From Gracilaria caudata (Eukaryota > Rhodophyta > Florideophyceae > Gracilariales > Gracilariaceae): 38,196 bases of DNA. Position numbers and translations under genes: made by a program. Numbering within the stretch: position 1 is the stretch's first letter; every line of letters begins with the position of its first letter. Positions 9,322 through 17,129 of the stretch are shown piece by piece. The DNA lies in assembly GCA_030374735.1 (NCBI GenBank), contig JASCIV010000148.1, forward strand, positions 1 through 38,196. Reading direction: 5' to 3'. The notes beneath the pieces are model-generated. The model searched no databases. It was not told the origin of the DNA and worked only from the letters and a program-made list of their open reading frames with translations.

Positions 9322-10059
9322 CTACACTCGCTTTTGCGCATGCTCCAACGCTACGCAGTTCTTCCATGTGTTGACGTAGCCACATGAATTGTCCCAGAAG
9401 AACCAGACGAGGAAGCGATTGATTTTCCAATCCATGTTCACGTACGACTTTGTGAGCCAGTTCTTCGACGCCGGCGAGAACTGCCACTTTGTGATCAGCG
9501 GACAAATCTTTGGCCAGTCCCAATGATCTTCTCCGCCAGGGTTCTTTGAGAAGCGAATGTTGGGCAGCACCGCACACACGTCGTAAAACGCGTGCGCAGG
9601 ACAGTTACCGCGCTTGCTATTGAGCAGTTGGTTGTTGTTTGCTCGCCAGTTGTGTTGCTCTACCCTGGCACCAATAGGCACGCAATCGCAACACTCCTCG
9701 CATACAGAGTACACAAAGTAATCCAAACCTTTCTTGTTCCACGGGTCGTTGAAATTCTGCACCTGCTTGAGGCGAATGGGGTCGCAGTGCTTGTTCATGG
9801 CTGCGTAGTGTTTCAGCTTGGCTTGGCATGCGGGATCATCCAAGTCGTAGATGGCGGCGCAGTCATAGAAATGACCCGTGAACGGATTGAAAGGTTTGAG
9901 CTTACACGCGGAGCACATTCCGACGGGGAACTCCACCTTCTCGCAAGTTACGCCCTTTCCAAACACACTTTTCTTTCCATGACAAGGATTGATACCGCTT
10001 TTCGCCGAGGCGCAAGTCCAAAGCGCAAGCGCCGCTCCAAGAGCAATCGCGAATCTCAT
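9322..10059 (-). CDS. Secreted cysteine-rich protein, paralogue B (245 aa)
   Basis: I start it at the ATG at 10059 (ACACCATG context), which gives a signal peptide MRFAIALGAALALWTCASA followed by a mature chain with 16 cysteines. The frame is open further upstream, but the extension is arginine-rich and would bury the signal peptide. It aligns end to end with the product of 7611-8354: the CSACKLKP, NKHCDP, CE.CCDC.P and NCPAHA.YDVC blocks are shared, and every cysteine is conserved in order. The stretches between cysteines differ a good deal, so the duplication is old. Function is unknown; a secreted, disulfide-stabilised structural or defence protein is plausible. A 211-codon frame on the opposite strand (9592-10227) is a shadow of this gene. 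Confidence 0.88.
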   Translation of the reverse strand: MRFAIALGAALALWTCASAKSGINPCHGKKSVFGKGVTCEKVEFPVGMCSACKLKPFNPFTGHFYDCAAIYDLDDPACQAKLKHYAAMNKHCDPIRLKQVQNFNDPWNKKGLDYFVYSVCEECCDCVPIGARVEQHNWRANNNQLLNSKRGNCPAHAFYDVCAVLPNIRFSKNPGGEDHWDWPKICPLITKWQFSPASKNWLTKSYVNMDWKINRFLVWFFWDNSCGYVNTWKNCVALEHAQKRV

Positions 10060-10967
10060 GGTGTTTGCGAATCTGTGTCGTCTCCAAACGCAACAACGCC
10101 GTCGAACCGCAACACGCTCGAACCACAACGCTCCGCCGCAGACGGAGGAGGGCTGCACCCCCGGAGTGGGCGGGCCTTAAGAGCGGCGAGCGGCGAGATG
10201 CTCAGCGTGCGGCGCGAGACAGCGTAGCCAGAACGCGCGCTGTGTGCCGCCGCGCGCGAGCGCGGCGAGGAGAAAGTGATGCGGTGTGAGCGAGCGGCGC
10301 TGCTCGTTGAGGTTTACAGCGCGCGTGCGCGGCGCGTGTGGCTCGCATGTGCCAAATGCGCCGCACGTGGACGACTGTGCGCGGAAAGCTGCTCGTTCTG
10401 AGCTGTCAAAACGTGGACACCGCTTGGGTTGTGTACGGTGAACACGAGAGCGACGGCGAGTGGGCGACATGTGTCATGTGCTCGTCGCTGACAGCTCAGC
10501 TGTGGGTGTCGCTTTGAAACACTTGGCCATCGAGACGTTAACGACATTCTTGGCTGCGAGCTGCGCCTTGGCGCGTGGCGCACTGCGCGCTGGGCGGCGT
10601 TTATTATGATCTTCGGCGCGATCTACGCGCTGGCGGCGCAGTGGGTGCCCTTTGGACGCAGCTGTAGCGCTGCGCATTGTTGTTGCTCCGCACGAAAGAT
10701 ACTCGCTTGGCTTGGTGCACGTTTCGTGGATTGAACATCGACAATCCATCACAACGCTCTTCATGGTATAGATAGAACTGGAAGAATGTAAGCACGCACC
10801 TGGGCGTTGCGCTGTCACTTTGTACCTTTCTACCGCTTGACAGCGTTGCGAGCGTCGCGCGTTGGGCGCGAGCCCTGGTCACGGACCGTGGCCAAGCGTC
10901 TGTGACGTTTTCTAAATGAAATTGCGACCGCGCTCCTCCTGCGGTAACCTACCCGTATTGTTTGCTT

Positions 10968-10991
10968 CTGCGGCAGAAAGTTCTGCCGCAG
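10968..10991. repeat. Perfect 11-bp inverted repeat, 2-nt spacer
   Basis: CTGCGGCAGAA (10968-10978) and TTCTGCCGCAG (10981-10991) are exact reverse complements with AG between them. It lies ~260 bp upstream of the exonuclease start codon and may be a protein-binding palindrome. Confidence 0.85.
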
Positions 10992-11009
10992 CCATGTCAA
11001 TGATTGATC

Positions 11010-11033
11010 TCAAGTTCAAGTTCAAGTTCAAAC
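11010..11033. repeat. Hexanucleotide tandem repeat (TCAAGT)n
   Basis: Almost four copies of a six-base unit (CAAGTT phase) lie between the two palindromes upstream of the exonuclease gene. Confidence 0.85.
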
Positions 11034-11046
11034 AGTTGAGCTTGTG

Positions 11047-11086
11047 CCACGTGTTCACTTTTGCATGCGACAGCGTGAACACGTGG
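11047..11086. promoter_or_regulatory. Palindrome carrying two G-boxes upstream of the exonuclease
   Basis: CCACGTGTTCAC (11047-11058) and GTGAACACGTGG (11075-11086) are perfect reverse complements across a 16-nt spacer. Each arm contains CACGTG, the G-box/E-box core bound by bZIP and bHLH factors. It sits ~170 bp before the ATG at 11253, a plausible promoter position. A related CCCACGTGGTGAACACG string lies in the kinase/glycosyltransferase promoter near 3494. Confidence 0.55.
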
Positions 11087-11252
11087 TGCACCTGTGTCAC
11101 AGTTGGCTTTCAAGTCCGAGGTTGGCAGTACTGATGACTCACCAGTACCCTCATTGGCGCGGTGAAGAGTGTGCGCGTGGAGCGCAACGTTGTCGACGCA
11201 CGCGTGCGCTCCAGGTTTCTCTTCGCTCGTCTCATAGCTGCGTACGCACACC

Positions 11253-12032
11253 ATGTCCGCTTCGCGCTACGAGGTCCCGAAGACCCCGTACATCTCTCTC
11301 TCCGACAAGACCAGACGCAAAAATGACACTGTGTCCACCGTCGTTCACACCCGATACCCCACCCCGCGACGTCAGCCGCGCAACGCCAGGCCTCGTCGCC
11401 CCGCCAACAAGGAGCGCAATGAGCAACTGCCGCTTCGCTACATCACATCCGTGTCGGAATGCACCAACGCTGTGCACAAGCTCTCTTCGTTCAAGCGCGT
11501 CGCCGTTGATTGTGAGGGTGTCGCGCTGTCGAGAACCGGTCGTCTCTGTCTCCTGCAAATAGCCTCGCCTCATCATATATACGTGTTCGACCTTGTTTCT
11601 CGCGATGTCGCGCATGCGAAGATCATGTTTGAACAGGGCGGTCTCAAACAATTGCTAGAAAACCGCGATATACAGAAGGTCACGCACGACTGCCGACACG
11701 ACTCCGATGCGCTTTACCATCAGTTCGGCGTCAAACTCGGCCCTGTCATTGACACTCAGGTCGTTTTCGCCGTCTTGCGAAAGGTTAGAGGCATGCCAGA
11801 AGGACTTCCAGTCAGCCTCAAGACCCTATTGAAGAAGTTTACTTCTGTAACTGAGGACGATCTCAACATGAAAAACGCAATCAAAACCAGCATGAGAGGT
11901 GATGATGACTTTTGGTACCGTCGTCCCTTATCTCAGCAGGCGCTTCATTATGCTCGTTTGGATGTTGAACACTTGCTCTCGGTAACCAACTTGCTCTCGA
12001 AATACATTCATTCGGCTGACAAGAGTGCGTGA
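11253..12032 (+). CDS. DEDDy 3'-5' exonuclease, EXD1/Egalitarian/RNase D-like
   Basis: The 259-codon frame has a basic disordered N-terminus (about 1-60), then a complete 3'-5' exonuclease domain (about 63-250). Exo I is VDCEGV (D86, E88), with LCLLQIA after it. Exo II is HDCRHDSDAL (D150 at the usual spacing from the histidine). Exo III is YARLD (Y233, D237). All DEDDy metal-binding and catalytic residues are present, so it should be an active single-strand RNA or DNA exonuclease, or an RNA-binding relative like EXD1/Egalitarian. The VDCEGV..SR.G.L.LLQI form favours the EXD1/Egalitarian branch over WRN or bacterial RNase D. The frame stops at 12030-12032 soon after the domain, but a second frame downstream appears to be its true C-terminus (see 12062-12184). 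Confidence 0.92.
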   Translation: MSASRYEVPKTPYISLSDKTRRKNDTVSTVVHTRYPTPRRQPRNARPRRPANKERNEQLPLRYITSVSECTNAVHKLSSFKRVAVDCEGVALSRTGRLCLLQIASPHHIYVFDLVSRDVAHAKIMFEQGGLKQLLENRDIQKVTHDCRHDSDALYHQFGVKLGPVIDTQVVFAVLRKVRGMPEGLPVSLKTLLKKFTSVTEDDLNMKNAIKTSMRGDDDFWYRRPLSQQALHYARLDVEHLLSVTNLLSKYIHSADKSA

Positions 12033-12184
12033 CGTGGCGAACTGTTCTAAACCAATCACAGTTCTACCTAACTGTATTTGGCGACGATGAGCACGGTCCG
12101 AGAAAAGCGCAACAGCAGTATGAACAAATGGCTCGCGTTGCCCGTCGTGAACGCCTTTCCGTCGATGCCGAAAAGCGAGTTTAA
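12020..12184 (+). other. Out-of-frame C-terminal extension of the exonuclease (second exon or frameshift)
   Basis: A different frame, open from about 12020 and ending at TAA 12182-12184, reads like protein: FGDDEHGPRKAQQQYEQMAR then VARRERLSVDAEKRV. It is charged and helical, unlike random sequence. Two ways could join it to the exonuclease. A short 80-nt intron could run from GTAACC at 11982 to CACAG ending 12061, phase 0, with TTCTAAAC as branch site; this gives a 283-aa product lacking residues 244-259. Alternatively a -1 frameshift (a one-base deletion, assembly error or programmed event) between about 12020 and 12032 would keep the whole domain. The second option keeps the helix LLSVTNLLSKYI, which looks genuinely coding, so I lean slightly to a frameshift. 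Confidence 0.6.
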
Positions 12185-12904
12185 AAAGTGCACGCTGCAG
12201 ACCCGCTACGAAACTTTGCCTTTGATCGTTCGTTAGTGGTTCAAGCCATGCATGGAAAGGGAGCGATGATACCTCGCTCTGAGAGCTTCATTTGGGCTAC
12301 GTCACTCTTTCTATTTGATAATCTTCTGACTTTGTTGCTCGAGCACATAAGCCTTTGTTCGCGCACCCTCGCTCATGTTACGCTGACCTCCTCTGTGTGG
12401 TTCACCCCACACATATAGGTGGAACCACACATGTCATAATGACCATATTGCAGATCGTCAAACTCGCAGCGCGCGTAGTAAGCAGTAGCTCAAGACGTAT
12501 TCCGTGGCGTCACTAGCAAGCTAACCCAATGCTGCATCATGCAAGCTGGAAGCGAAGATACGAGCGAAGCAAAGACGCCATCATTGCCACATTCTCGTCG
12601 TGAACTCGTTCTACAACTTGTGATGAAAACGCAGTGTCATGGTAGAGGATCGTTCGCGAGTGAGGGACGTTCTTCTATACATAAAACAGAAAAGACCCTG
12701 CGCAACATGGCTCTAAAGCCAAGTGCATGATAGGAACACTACTTTCATGGGACCAAGACGTTGGTGTACGTTATTTGCGTACCTAATCACTCGCTCGCTT
12801 TACGCTTTACCAATCAACACCTTCAAGACTGAGTATTGCTTCTCATCTCCAGGATAAGCGCTTCTGCAGAGCGTTTTGCTTTTAAAAGTCTCTTTTTACA
12901 TGAA
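12185..12904. other. Intergenic region with one hairpin
   Basis: No convincing gene. Frames of 63-76 codons at 12188 and 12539 have no recognisable features. A near-perfect hairpin lies at 12394-12431. Confidence 0.45.
12394..12431. repeat. Near-perfect 13-14 bp inverted repeat
   Basis: TGTGTGGTTCACC (12394-12406) pairs with GGTGGAACCACACA (12418-12431) with a single-base bulge and an 11-nt loop. It may be a structured 3' element or a small transposon footprint. Confidence 0.75.
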
Positions 12905-13721
12905 CTAGGCTCACCAGAAACAAAGTTTGCCATTTATTCAGTCCCATGCGCGGGATCACTCCTTGGAACAGACCCATTGGCCCATGCTCTTTCACAACCA
13001 TCCTCATAACTTGAGCCATGCCTATTGACGGTCGCCCTGGCCTGCATCTCATTCCGCTCTACTTCAAATGGATGATTCCAGCTTGACGAGGTACCCCAGT
13101 CACCCCACACAAACCTTCCTCTCCTTTTGTCAACTTTGCGCTTTCATCCCCGTATTTCCATCGACGCATGCGAATACGAACAAATTCTGTCAACCCCTGT
13201 CGTGACGCCCAGTTGGTTGCTTTCCGGAAGGCGATTGCACCTCAGCCAGGATAGAAACCCCGAATTCCATTCTTTGAATATGTCGGCTTTGTTAATTCCA
13301 CCCCCGATATTGATCCGCCACCCGTAACAGCTGCGGTAACAAGATATATTCAGGGACCCATGAAAAACACTTGACAAACGCCTCTACCGACACCACCGAG
13401 CACAGCCGCTGCAAAGGGAGAAAGACCAGCAGCTGTTCCCGCATCCCGTAATGTCTCCTTTGCTACCATCAGCACAGCATCTTTTGTTGCGCCTTCGATC
13501 ATCTTTGGATCAAATCCACGCCAAAAGGCGCCTATCTCATTCATTCCTCTGCCAGTCTAAGTGTATACATTCCTGAATGCTTGAATGGTCCATTCGTTAC
13601 GAAAGCGTCCCATGCGCGTTTTCCACACCTCAAACGGGAGTCCTAACGTGGCGGCTTCCGCCATCTGCAGCAGCGCTCCATGGCGAAGGTCTTTAGCAGA
13701 TTTCTTGCCGCTCGGTGCCAT
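12905..13721 (-). pseudogene. Mitochondrial carrier family pseudogene (YHM2-like)
   Basis: Reading the minus strand from the ATG at 13721, nearly a whole mitochondrial carrier can be followed. MAPSGKKSAKDLRHGALLQM leads to EAATLGLPFEVWKT (the P.E.WKT carrier signature), FWRGFDPKMIEGATKDAV, IRGFYPG, WNHPFEVERNEMQARAT and finally HGPMGLFQGVIPRMGLNKWQ near 12915. Carriers of this kind exchange metabolites across the inner membrane; the 'TLG.P.EV.KT' form resembles the fungal YHM2 citrate/oxoglutarate carrier. It is dead: in-frame stops at 13559-13557, 13352-13350 and 13244-13242, and two frameshifts (about 13095 and 13010). I see no introns, so it is either a decayed intronless gene or a processed copy. 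It faces the shikimate pseudogene head-to-head. Confidence 0.87.
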
Positions 13722-14068
13722 GATGACTAATGCGATCTATCTACTCTGCAGCTCTCGTTTCGAAGAGGGATGTGCATAGAAACGACAAGCGTTTGACAAT
13801 TTATCGGATAAGGATCTGGAATGCATTCACCTCGACCATCAGCAATGTAACATAACAGCGCACCCTTGAGGCAGCGTATCATTATCCAGGGCAGGAGTTG
13901 CTTCATTTTGATGAATTGTTCCAATAACTGGGCCAAATTGACGTTGATCGGTATGGCTGCCTTTAAGGTTTCAACCTGAGTCTGACTTTTCACCGCCAAC
14001 CCCATCCGATTCTGTCTCGGAGTGAGCAGAGAAAGAAAGTGGGGCATATCCGGAATGCTTTCCAGTAG
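13722..14068. other. Gap between two divergent pseudogenes
   Basis: This would have been the shared promoter of the carrier and shikimate genes if the pair was once functional. It contains a 106-codon minus-strand frame (13727-14047) with no recognisable product. Confidence 0.4.
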
Positions 14069-14858
14069 ATGGCTACCAACTTAGACTGCCCCGTGTTGAG
14101 AACATTGCAGAGGACGTCTCACGCATCGGTTATTCTTGCAATCAGCCAACCAGGACAGCCACCGCGAATTCTTGCTCCTAAGTTCGGATGCTATCTTACT
14201 TTTGCGTCAGTTGAAGATGCCGCCGAATCTGCTCGAATCTAGACCAGCACGTTACATCAAATGTACTGCATTCGTGAGATTAAACCGTGGACTCCTGCGT
14301 ATGGCGTTATTGGGAAGCCGATCAGTCAATCAATGAGCCCTGCTTTGCACAATGCAGCAATGGCTGCGAGTGATATAAATGTCACCTTTGTGGTTGACAA
14401 AGTTGACAATCATTCCCCTGAATTCATTCGTGACATATGTGGTCTCGATGTTCAAGGCTTCCCAGGAACTAAGCTTGGTAAAGGGTCTGTAATGGAAGGG
14501 ATGGACGATAAGGACGATATTGCTCGGAAGATGGGAGCGATGAATACTGTCGTGCGACAGGCAAATGACTCTCTTAAAGGCTACAATACCGACTGGGCTG
14601 CCGCCATATCCGCTGTTGAGGATCATTTGGAGGGCGGTGTGAATGGGAAGCGCGTAGTCTGTATTGGTGTTTGACGCAGTTTACAACCCTTTGGAAACCA
14701 AGCTGCTGAGTGACGCTAAGAACAACGGAGGCGCTACGATTTCTGGGCTTGAAATGTTTGTGCGACAGGCAGCCGGTCAGTTCAAGTTGTGGTTTCCGAA
14801 CGCTACAGCGCCGGTCGATGTTATGGGGAGGGTTGTGTTGGACAGTCTAGGGGCCTGA
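14069..14858 (+). pseudogene. Fused 3-dehydroquinase / shikimate dehydrogenase pseudogene
   Basis: One frame carries the end of a type I 3-dehydroquinate dehydratase (ILAISQPGQPPRILAPKFG, then GCYLTFASVEDAAESA), an in-frame TAG, then the shikimate dehydrogenase start (HQMYCIREIKPW, YGVIGKPISQSMSPALHNAA). The shikimate-binding S.S motif, ARKMGAMNTVVRQ and GYNTDWAAAI are visible. The catalytic-lysine segment, normally GFSVT.PHK, is scrambled to GFPGTKLGKG. The frame stops at 14672-14674 after KRVVCIGV. The protein resumes in another frame at VFDAVYNPLETKLL and SGLEMFVRQAAGQF, so about 100 residues, the NADP-binding Rossmann core, are deleted. The dehydratase-dehydrogenase order is that of plant DHD-SDH and the end of fungal AROM. 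A functional copy presumably exists elsewhere in the genome. Confidence 0.9.
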
Positions 14859-14893
14859 TAGGAGCAAGTCCTAGTAGCAGCGCTTCACCATGT

Positions 14894-14937
14894 GCTTTAT
14901 CTGACGGAAAGCTTCGCTTTATCTGACGGAAAACTTC
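14894..14937. repeat. 22-bp tandem duplication (2 copies)
   Basis: GCTTTATCTGACGGAAAGCT plus TC is repeated directly, the second copy differing at one base (21 of 22 match). Confidence 0.9.
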
Positions 14938-15265
14938 AGGCCATCCTTCACAAAACCAGACATTATGGATATATAAGCCGAGAAAACCTTTCCTCGGAAG
15001 CACGTTCTTTGTGGCAGGGCTGCAAAATACTGCCAGTAACGGAGCTGTGTTTCCGGAAACGTATTCGTCTTCTTTCACCCATTAGTAGTGTACTGGACAC
15101 CAGAAAAAAGGGATGGACGAGAACCTGTAGTGGTAAGGGCGAAAAGCTTTGCAGACAGTCACGCCAAAAGATGCAGGCAATTGAGAGAAACAGTTCTCTT
15201 CGTTACAACTGAGACATATGAATTAGCGAACGCTACCCTTGGTTACACTCCAGGTATTTCTTTGG

Positions 15266-15295
15266 GCAGTGAGTGGAGTAGCAGTGAGTGGAGTA
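15266..15295. repeat. 15-bp tandem duplication (2 copies)
   Basis: GCAGTGAGTGGAGTA occurs twice back to back without mismatch. Confidence 0.9.
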
Positions 15296-15471
15296 GACAG
15301 TAATGAAAAAATCAAGTTCTGTCCCAGTGACATTCGACATAACCTGACCGTGTTAGTACTACTTGGTAGACTGCAGATTGTGTTGATGGAGAGAATGGGT
15401 TTCTCGGGATCTTTGAGCTGTCGATGTTCTTGGGGACATTACAAAACGCCAACGTCAGTAATGTCAACACC

Positions 15472-16747
15472 TTAAAGCCATCTGAGAAGCTTTCTTCGAA
15501 GTCCGTCGACGTCCATCTTCAGATAATGCTTTTCGTATTGAAGAAGCCTGTTTAGAGCAGTGACTATTACTGGACGAAGTTCCGGTCTTCTCTCGAAAGG
15601 GTAATGAGAAAAACATAGACCCATTCTGATGGTTTCCAGATGCTCGCAGTGTTTCTCCATGAGGTCTATAAACTTTGGTAAGCGATCCAAAAACGAACGA
15701 TCAATTACAACTGACGGGTATGAGCTTTCTGGATGGTTCGGTGCCGTTTGATTTCGCAGCCAAACCATCTTTAGATTCTTCACCATCTGCAGCAAACGCG
15801 GAATTGTTTTCGCAATGGAAAACGCGACAAACTCTCGGGATATCTCCAACGCATGTACCGAGTTCCGAGAACTAAAAAGGGGCTGCAAACACTTGCACAG
15901 CTTGCGGAAACCGTTCTCGTCCCTAGCATAGAGTCTGCACGACTGGGTCACAAAGTTCAGGTCGCCCGAATGCGGTACCAAGCCGTGGTCTTTGTGCGTT
16001 GATCAGCTGCTGCAAACTTATTCACTTCGGAAATGGAGGAGAGGTCCAGTCTGAGAACGCCGACGCCGCTGCTGAATCGCTGCAAATCATTGGGAGGGAG
16101 CAAGAAGTTTTGCAGATCACGTGCAGTAGGTGCCTGTATCTCCACTTGCAATTCCCGTTGAGGCTTCTGCACTCTGTGCATCACCAGAGACAAAACATGA
16201 GCAACTCGATCACAATCTGACCCACACTTCCTACCAAGCATTGCACGGAAGATGGGAAAGTAGTGAGAATCCGGTGAGTTTTTGTGGGGCTTAATTAGGA
16301 AATTGGTCCAACCCCCCCTAGATGAGTCCCCAAGCATGGTGGCTGCTGTCCTAATGCCTCCCAAGTTCCTGTCTTTGCTGTCGTACAAAACTTGACTGAA
16401 AATTGACGAAAAGGAATGTGTGGACATGTGAGAAGCGGGGACGCACTCGCCGGCGTCCGTGATGGTCAGGATGGTGCGCACGGTCACGGAAAGGTTGCGT
16501 TGACACTTGGATAGGAGAGGGTGTGCAGCGACATGGGGTTATGAGAGCGAAGAGAGATGAGGCTTGAGACGGTGCTAATAGAAGAGCGCGAGCGAACGAA
16601 GATGGCCGCGATTGTGGCACTGGCGTTTTTGCATGACGACGGAAGCAGAAACGCCATGAGCATCTGCAAGGACATCACATGGTCCTTATTTGGAGCAGTG
16701 GCCGAAACAATGCCGCGCAACATCCATATGAGCTGGATTGCGTCCAT
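15472..16747 (-). pseudogene. Unrecognised gene broken by two frameshifts (about 420 codons)
   Basis: Three overlapping minus-strand frames join into one protein-like product. MDAIQLIWMLRGIVSATAPN from the ATG at 16747 runs to about 16490. A second frame (from NLSVTVRTILTITDAGEC to about 15960) follows, then a third ending LLRWL at 15472. The junctions near 16495 and 15970 each need a one-base shift. The product is leucine-rich: VLRLDLSSISEVNKF, VHALEISREFVAF and LLQMVKNLKMVWLRN are reminiscent of irregular leucine-rich repeats of F-box proteins, but no F-box is visible and I do not assign a family. The precise shifts suggest a recently broken gene. Sequencing error is possible, since no in-frame stop lies inside the three pieces. 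Confidence 0.6.
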
Positions 16748-17129
16748 AATTCGGACTAGAGCACGGTTTTGTCCTGAAAATGATCATATTTCGATGGATT
16801 TAAATTAGATCTTCAATCTAGCTCATACCAGATCGCCAGACATTGTCAATATTTTGATGTGCAAAATATCTTTTGGATTTAATTAAGGCACAATTTCGGC
16901 CATATTCTGTCCAGAATCACTGTTCATAGGGTTGTCTCAGATTTTAGTGCAACTGCTCTTGTGAGAGAGCCCTATTTCTCTTCCCAAAAAGCTTCTAATG
17001 CATACGGTATGCGTCAGTTGTGATTATCATCGGAATATTTGGATCATAGTGGTATAGTACAAGTGTATTTCAAATTTCGGTTATGAGGTTCAGGATTGCG
17101 ACACTTTGATGCCTCCCCTACTGAAATGT
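16748..17129. other. AT-rich spacer
   Basis: No gene seen. Downstream RNase H or integrase remains of the old gypsy element would be expected here on the minus strand, but I cannot recognise them. Confidence 0.4.

Larger units (their letters stand above)
10060..11252. other. GC-rich intergenic region between divergent genes
   Basis: This 1.19-kb gap lies between the start of secreted paralogue B (-) and the exonuclease (+), so it should contain both promoters. The part near 10150-10350 is very rich in CpG. The part near 10960-11090 carries three structured motifs that are listed separately. Several minus-strand frames of 75-115 codons have no recognisable products. Confidence 0.5.
14859..15471. 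other. Pseudogene-flanking region with two tandem duplications
   Basis: A plus-strand frame at 15088-15303 contains VVYWTPEKRDGREPVVVRAK, which looks protein-like but is not recognisable. Two short exact or near-exact tandem duplications are listed separately. Confidence 0.4.

Noticed and set aside
9592..10227. 211-codon plus-strand frame over secreted paralogue B
   Set aside because: The minus strand encodes a signal peptide and a conserved 16-cysteine protein; this frame is its shadow.
10177..10882. Minus-strand frames of 89-114 codons in the GC-rich promoter region
   Set aside because: Arginine/alanine-rich text, overlapping frames and no similarity; typical of random CpG-rich sequence.
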